NCBI RefSeq assembly: GCF_039982735.1
Contig: NZ_JBDWXV010000022.1
Location: 35,679 to 99,678 of the forward strand
From: Saccharospirillum sp039982735
Lineage (GTDB): Bacteria > Pseudomonadota > Gammaproteobacteria > Pseudomonadales > Natronospirillaceae
DNA length: 64,000 bases
Direction: 5' to 3'
Part shown: piece by piece, positions 60,055-64,000 of the stretch
Layout of the letters: each line of letters begins with the position of its first letter
Position numbering within the stretch: position 1 is the first letter of the stretch
The notes under the pieces: generated by a model
The model's input: only the letters and a program-made list of their open reading frames with translations
Told to the model about the DNA's origin: nothing
Databases searched by the model: none
Made by a program: the position numbers and the translations under genes

Positions 60055-60930
60055 ATGCCCGTTACCCATTGTCACCGGATCCAACCAATCGCCTTACGAG
60101 GGTTTCTGGTGCTGCTCGCTGGCCTCGTGTTGAGCGGCTGTGCAACCCGGCAGCTCCCGTCCAATCTATCCAGCGCCATTCTAAACAGCGATGATCTGCA
60201 AACCGTCGAAGACGGGTTGCCCAGCTATCTGCTGATGATTGATGCATTGGTCGAGACTTACCCCGGCAGCGAGCAGATGCAATTGACGGCTGCGTCCCTG
60301 AACAGTGCCTATGCCGGTGTGTTTATTCCGCCAGAGCAAACTGAGCGCCGCCGTGCCATGTCGGCAAAGGCACTGGATTACGCCTTTTCGGCGTTTTGCA
60401 CTTACGATGACGATGCCTGCGGCCTGCGTGAGGTAAAGCCGGATCAGATCGAAGCGGCACTGTCGCAATGGGATCATCCCGATGACTTACCTTACCTTTA
60501 CACCCTGGGAACCGCTTGGGCCAGTTACATTCAAAACAACAGCGACGACTGGCTCGCCGTTGCTCAATTGGGCCAGGCCCAGGCGGTGCTTGAGCGCACG
60601 GTAACGATCGAACCGGGCTACGAGCGGGGTACCGCGCTGTTGTATCTGGGGGTGATGAACAGCATCCTGCCGCCGAGTCTGGGTGGCAAGCCAGATGTTG
60701 CTCAGGCGTATTATGAGCAGGCGCTTGACGCAGCTGATGGCCAGAACCTGATCATTCAGGTGTATTATGCGTCCCAGTTTGCCCGGTTGGTCTTTGACCG
60801 GGAGCTTCACGACCGGCTGCTTCAGGATGCGTTAAGCCGCGATCCGTATGTTGAAGGCCTGACATTGCAAAACCGATACGCCCAGCAACAAGCCGAGCGA
60901 CTCCTGGCCAGCGCTGATGATTACTTTTAG
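60055..60930 (+). CDS. TRAP transporter TatT component family lipoprotein
   Basis: Periplasmic TPR-like lipoprotein of 291 residues. The signal ends LVLSGC with lipidated C29. The rest is all-helical, with repeat-like segments (PYLYTLGTAWASYIQNN; AQAVLERTVTIEPGYERGTALLYLGVMNSILPPSLGGKP, in outline) characteristic of TatT, which trimerises and associates with the DctP-type binding protein of some TRAP systems. It heads a four-gene cassette with dctP, dctQ and dctM, 66 bp before dctP. The transported substrate is not known. Confidence 0.9.
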   Translation: MPVTHCHRIQPIALRGFLVLLAGLVLSGCATRQLPSNLSSAILNSDDLQTVEDGLPSYLLMIDALVETYPGSEQMQLTAASLNSAYAGVFIPPEQTERRRAMSAKALDYAFSAFCTYDDDACGLREVKPDQIEAALSQWDHPDDLPYLYTLGTAWASYIQNNSDDWLAVAQLGQAQAVLERTVTIEPGYERGTALLYLGVMNSILPPSLGGKPDVAQAYYEQALDAADGQNLIIQVYYASQFARLVFDRELHDRLLQDALSRDPYVEGLTLQNRYAQQQAERLLASADDYF

Positions 60931-60996
60931 TCCGTTACCGGCAGAGCGCCGGTCGCGGCGACTGATTCGGGGTGCACGCACCCCTGTGAGGACACC

Positions 60997-61995
60997 ATGA
61001 CACCCATTCGAATGCTGACTGCCAGCATCATCCTGGCCGTTACTGCCGTGATGGCACAGGCCGAAGAATTGAAAATTTCCACCCAGTACCCCGACGGTAA
61101 TGCGGTATTGAATGAGTTGCGCCGGGCCGGGGCAGCCATTAAGACGCAAACCGATGGCCGGGTCGATATCCGCTATTACCCGGGTGGAGTCATGGGCGAT
61201 GATCAGGCGGTCCAGCGCAAGATTCGCATTGGTCAGTTGCAGGGTGCTTTTGTGCAAAGTGGCGCGCTGGCCAGCGCTTTCCGGGATTCGCAGGTGCTTA
61301 ATGCCCCCCTGTTGTTCCGCGATTACGATGAGGTCGATGCCGTTCGCGAGGAACTGGACAGTGACATTGAACAGGGGTTTGATGAGGGCGGCTGGAAAAC
61401 TTTTGGTTTGATCGAGGCAGGCTTTGCCTACGGCATGAGCCAGCAGCCCATCAGCTCTATGGATACCTTGAAGGAGCAGAAGCTCTGGCTCCCTGCCAAC
61501 GATCCATTTTCCGAACAGATAGCCCGGGCCTTTGGCATCAACCCTATTGTGCTGAACATTGGTGATGTGCTGACGGCATTGCAGACTGGCGCCATTGACG
61601 CCATTGTTGCGCCGCCCGTGGGCGCCATCACCTTGCAATGGTACAGCCGGGTAGATTACCTGACGGACGCGCCTTTTATGTATACCTACGGCGTACTGGC
61701 CCTGTCGGAGCGCGCGTACAGTCGGCTTTCAACGGAGGACCAGGCCATTGTTGAGGCCGAATTCCGCAAGGCCAGTGAGACCATTGATCAGCAGACGCGA
61801 GTCGACAACCTGCGGTCATTCGCGGCACTGGAGACACTGGGGATCGATATCGTCGAACCAAGTAGCGTCGACCGCGCTGCCCTTGAAGCAGAATCAGAAG
61901 CGGCCACCCGCCTGCTGATCGAACGCGATCAGTTCTCGGCCGATATCTATCGGAAAGTCAGTGACATCCTGACCCGTCACCGGGATGCGCTGTGA
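60997..61995 (+). CDS. dctP: TRAP transporter substrate-binding protein DctP
   Basis: Periplasmic receptor of 332 residues with a signal peptide (cleavage after about residue 22, VMAQA). DctP-family features: the early KISTQYPDGNAVLNELRRAG, RVDIRYYPGGVMGDDQAVQRKI, and the interdomain YTYGVLALSERAYSRLS region with the conserved arginine usually near residue 170-180 that binds a substrate carboxylate. It overlaps dctQ by 4 bp (ATGA would be GTGA; shared stop/start 61992-61995). The TatT partner suggests a substrate type different from the C4-dicarboxylate DctP, but it cannot be named. Confidence 0.92.
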   Translation: MTPIRMLTASIILAVTAVMAQAEELKISTQYPDGNAVLNELRRAGAAIKTQTDGRVDIRYYPGGVMGDDQAVQRKIRIGQLQGAFVQSGALASAFRDSQVLNAPLLFRDYDEVDAVREELDSDIEQGFDEGGWKTFGLIEAGFAYGMSQQPISSMDTLKEQKLWLPANDPFSEQIARAFGINPIVLNIGDVLTALQTGAIDAIVAPPVGAITLQWYSRVDYLTDAPFMYTYGVLALSERAYSRLSTEDQAIVEAEFRKASETIDQQTRVDNLRSFAALETLGIDIVEPSSVDRAALEAESEAATRLLIERDQFSADIYRKVSDILTRHRDAL

Positions 61996-62474
61996 CCGTC
62001 TGGCGTTTCCTGGACCGATGGATGGCCACGGCTGAGCGAGTCTTGCTGGCGGCCATACTGCTGACCATGATCAGTCTCAGTGTCCTGCAGATTGGTTTGC
62101 GTAACCTGGCGGATACCAGCTGGTACTGGATCGACCCATTTACACGCATGCTGGTGCTCTGGCTGGCCGTACTGGGGGCCATGGTCGCCACCCGAACCGG
62201 GGAGCACATTGCCATCGATGCGCTCGGGCATTTTCTGAAGCCGCGCACTGCGAGGCTGATAAATGCTCTGGCCAATGCCTTTGCGGCGCTGGTCACCGGC
62301 CTGATGGCCTGGCACGCCAGCCGTTTCGTACTGGATGAATTCCACTATGGGGGCACGACCTTTTCCGGGCTGCCCGTCTGGCCGTTTGAACTGATAATGC
62401 CACTGGGGTTCGCCTGGATGTGTTTCCGCTTTGGGCTCAATACCGTAAAACCACCGGTGAAACCTGCGATATGA
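61992..62474 (+). CDS. dctQ: TRAP transporter small permease DctQ
   Basis: Four-helix inner-membrane subunit of 160 residues that links binding protein and large permease. The start is GTG 61992 within the dctP stop. Typical DctQ features are the WIDPFTRMLVLWLAVLGAMVATRTGEHIAID segment (outline) around helices 2 and 3. The stop overlaps dctM (ATGA). Energy is a Na+ gradient in characterised TRAP systems, which the nearby OadGAB pump could supply. Confidence 0.92.
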   Translation: MTVWRFLDRWMATAERVLLAAILLTMISLSVLQIGLRNLADTSWYWIDPFTRMLVLWLAVLGAMVATRTGEHIAIDALGHFLKPRTARLINALANAFAALVTGLMAWHASRFVLDEFHYGGTTFSGLPVWPFELIMPLGFAWMCFRFGLNTVKPPVKPAI

Positions 62475-63748
62475 ATGCTCTAGTTTCGGCGCTGCTGGCA
62501 CTGATTGCCGCTCTCGGCGCGCCTCTGTTTGTCATCATTCTGGCCGCAGCGGCCTGGGGCTTCTGGGTGAGCGGAATCGACCTGATGGTTCTGCCTATCG
62601 AGCTCTACCGGCTTACTGAAAATACCCTTCTGATGGCGTTGCCACTGTTCGCCTTTGCCGGATTCCTGCTCAGTGAGTCGCGCACGGCGGAACGTCTGGT
62701 TCGAGTTTCGAGAGCGGCGCTGGGTTGGCTGCCCGGTGGCATGATACTCATCGCCTTGCTGGCCTGTGCCTTTTTTACCATGCTGACCGGCGGCTCCGGG
62801 GTCACTATCGTCGCGCTTGGGGCGCTCTTGTTACCGGCGCTGACCCAGGCAGGGTATTCCGAGCGTTTCTCGCTGGGGCTGATCACCACCTCCGGCAGTC
62901 TGGGCTTGTTACTGCCACCCGCCATACCGTTGATCCTATACGGCATTGTCGCTCAGCAGATGGACGTACAGGGCGTTGATATCCAATCGTTATTTCTGGC
63001 TGGATTCATTCCCGCGGTGATCATGATCATCTCGCTCTGGTTACTGGGGCTTTGGCAGCAACGGCACCAGCCGGTGCCACTGACACCCTTCAACCTGCGC
63101 GAGCTGGGCAGTGCAGTATGGGAGTCGAAGTGGGAGCTGGGCATTCCGGCCATTGTAATGGGTGGCCTGTTCAGTGGTTGGCTGGTGGTATCGGACATCG
63201 CCGCGATCACCGCGCTCTATGTGTTGATTATAGAGGTCGCTGTCTACCGGGAGATTCCGTTGCGACGCCTGCCCGCCGTTGCGGCAGAATCGATGAAAAT
63301 GGTGGGTGGCATTTTGCTGATTCTGGGCGTTGCCCTGGCGTTTACCAATCTACTCATTGATCTGCAGGTGCCCGCCCAGGTGTTTGACTGGGTCAGTACA
63401 CACATCGACAGTCGTTGGGTGTTCTTGCTGTTCCTGAATGTGGGTTTGCTGGCGCTGGGCGCAGTGCTCGACATTTTTGCTGCCCTGATTATCATTGTGC
63501 CGTTGATACTGCCGGTTGCTCTGGAATACGGGATTGACCCTATTCATCTGGGCATTATCTTTGTGGCCAACATGCAGATCGGCTATTTTACACCACCGGT
63601 CGGAATGAACCTCTTTATTGCCAGCTACCGGTTCAAACGATCGATCACCGAGCTCTACGTGGCGACCTTGCCGATGATGCTGGTACTGATGGGCGTAGTA
63701 CTACTGATTACCTATTGGCCCGACATGGTGCTATTTCTGGTAAAATAA
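62471..63748 (+). CDS. dctM: TRAP transporter large permease DctM
   Basis: Main permease of 425 residues with about 12 membrane segments. DctM-conserved motifs are visible: FAGFLLSESRTAERLVR, FTMLTGGSGVTIVALGALLLPAL (outline), TSGSLGLLLPPAIPLILYGI, and near the C-terminus GIIFVANMQIGYFTPPVGMNLFIAS. Start ATG 62471 overlaps dctQ; in-frame ATG 62420 lies inside that gene. It closes the TatT-DctP-DctQ-DctM cassette. Confidence 0.95.
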   Translation: MNALVSALLALIAALGAPLFVIILAAAAWGFWVSGIDLMVLPIELYRLTENTLLMALPLFAFAGFLLSESRTAERLVRVSRAALGWLPGGMILIALLACAFFTMLTGGSGVTIVALGALLLPALTQAGYSERFSLGLITTSGSLGLLLPPAIPLILYGIVAQQMDVQGVDIQSLFLAGFIPAVIMIISLWLLGLWQQRHQPVPLTPFNLRELGSAVWESKWELGIPAIVMGGLFSGWLVVSDIAAITALYVLIIEVAVYREIPLRRLPAVAAESMKMVGGILLILGVALAFTNLLIDLQVPAQVFDWVSTHIDSRWVFLLFLNVGLLALGAVLDIFAALIIIVPLILPVALEYGIDPIHLGIIFVANMQIGYFTPPVGMNLFIASYRFKRSITELYVATLPMMLVLMGVVLLITYWPDMVLFLVK

Positions 63749-63762
63749 TCTGCGCTAAACGT

Positions 63763-63790
63763 TTGACTTAATTGGGAAAATCGCTAAAAT
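63763..63790 (+). promoter_or_regulatory. tRNA-Val/tRNA-Asp promoter
   Basis: TTGACT (63763-63768), 16-nt spacer, TAAAAT (63785-63790), followed by GCGCTCC, the GC-rich discriminator typical of stable-RNA promoters. Confidence 0.8.
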
Positions 63791-63860
63791 GCGCTCCACT
63801 TTCGAGGATCACAGAGTGGTCTTTGGAAGGGGCCGGGAGGCATTGTATCCAAATTGGTGT

Positions 63861-63936
63861 GGGTGTGTAGCTCAGCTGGGAGAGCATCGCCCTTACAAGG
63901 CGAGGGTCAGCGGTTCGATCCCGTTCACACCCACCA
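63861..63936 (+). tRNA. tRNA-Val(UAC)
   Basis: 76 nt: acceptor GGGTGTG / CACACCC, anticodon loop CTTACAA (anticodon TAC), T-loop GTTCGATCC, encoded ACCA end. Confidence 0.97.
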
Positions 63937-63943
63937 ATACCGT

Positions 63944-64000
63944 GGAGCGGTAGTTCAGTTGGTTAGAATACCGGCCTGTCACGCCGGGGGTCGCGAGTTC
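63944..64000 (+). tRNA. tRNA-Asp(GUC), cut by window end
   Basis: Begins GGAGCGG 7 bp after tRNA-Val; D-arm TAGTTCAGTTGGTTAGAATA and anticodon loop CTGTCAC give anticodon GTC. The T-arm and acceptor 3' half are beyond position 64000. Confidence 0.93.

Noticed and set aside
1..64000. CRISPR arrays, prophage, insertion sequences or integrons
   Set aside because: I saw no regularly spaced direct repeats, transposase, integrase or phage structural genes.

Overview
The window is a stretch of gammaproteobacterial chromosome, about 57-58% GC by eye, almost fully coding and made mostly of housekeeping genes. Gene order (map/glnD/dapC/dapD divergent from rpsB-tsf-pyrH-frr-uppS-cdsA-dxr-rseP-bamA-skp-lpxD-fabZ-lpxA-lpxB-rnhB-dnaE-accA-tilS; pyrG-eno-ftsB-ispD-ispF-truD-pcm-nlpD-rpoS; mutS/pncC-recA-recX-alaS-lysC-csrA-tRNA) is that of Pseudomonas/Oceanospirillales-type bacteria. 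The Na+-pumping oxaloacetate decarboxylase, a TRAP transporter with a TatT lipoprotein, and the GC content suggest a marine or saline Oceanospirillales-like organism (Saccharospirillaceae would fit). The genus is an inference; no rRNA is present.

Layout. 1-3.8 kb: the end of a DUF3549 gene, a YqcC-family gene, sodB, and a two-gene unit of a membrane-anchored coiled-coil protein plus a GlpR-like repressor. 3.8-10 kb, minus strand: map, glnD, dapC, an ArsC/Spx-like gene and dapD, linking nitrogen sensing to lysine/DAP synthesis. 10.1-32 kb: ribosomal protein S2 and EF-Ts, UMP kinase, ribosome recycling, isoprenoid and CDP-lipid synthesis, outer-membrane biogenesis (RseP, BamA, Skp, LpxD/A/B, FabZ), RNase HII, Pol III alpha, acetyl-CoA carboxylase alpha and tRNA-Ile lysidine synthetase. 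32-42 kb: CTP synthase, enolase, FtsB, MEP-pathway genes, TruD, Pcm (surE missing from its usual place), a DUF368 membrane protein, NlpD and RpoS. 42-52 kb: ferredoxin and mutS on the minus strand, then pncC, recA behind a LexA box, recX, alaS, lysC, csrA and three tRNA genes. 52.7-64 kb: dusC, the oadGAB sodium pump, a three-gene ZorA/ZorB-like motor operon with an uncharacterised Cys/His-rich protein, a TatT-DctP-DctQ-DctM TRAP cassette, and tRNA-Val and tRNA-Asp (cut by the window end).

The least ordinary part is 57.4-59.9 kb. There an ion-channel motor pair resembling ZorA/ZorB of Zorya anti-phage systems is tightly coupled to a 179-residue protein that carries CxC and CPxC cysteine pairs. 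The usual Zorya helicase and nuclease partners (ZorC/ZorD) are absent. Smaller points of interest are a 198-bp inverted-repeat element at 530-727 with a shorter relative at 3730-3792, and GGA-rich hairpins in the csrA leader. All coding calls rest on reading the translations and recognising families from memory; no database search was run.
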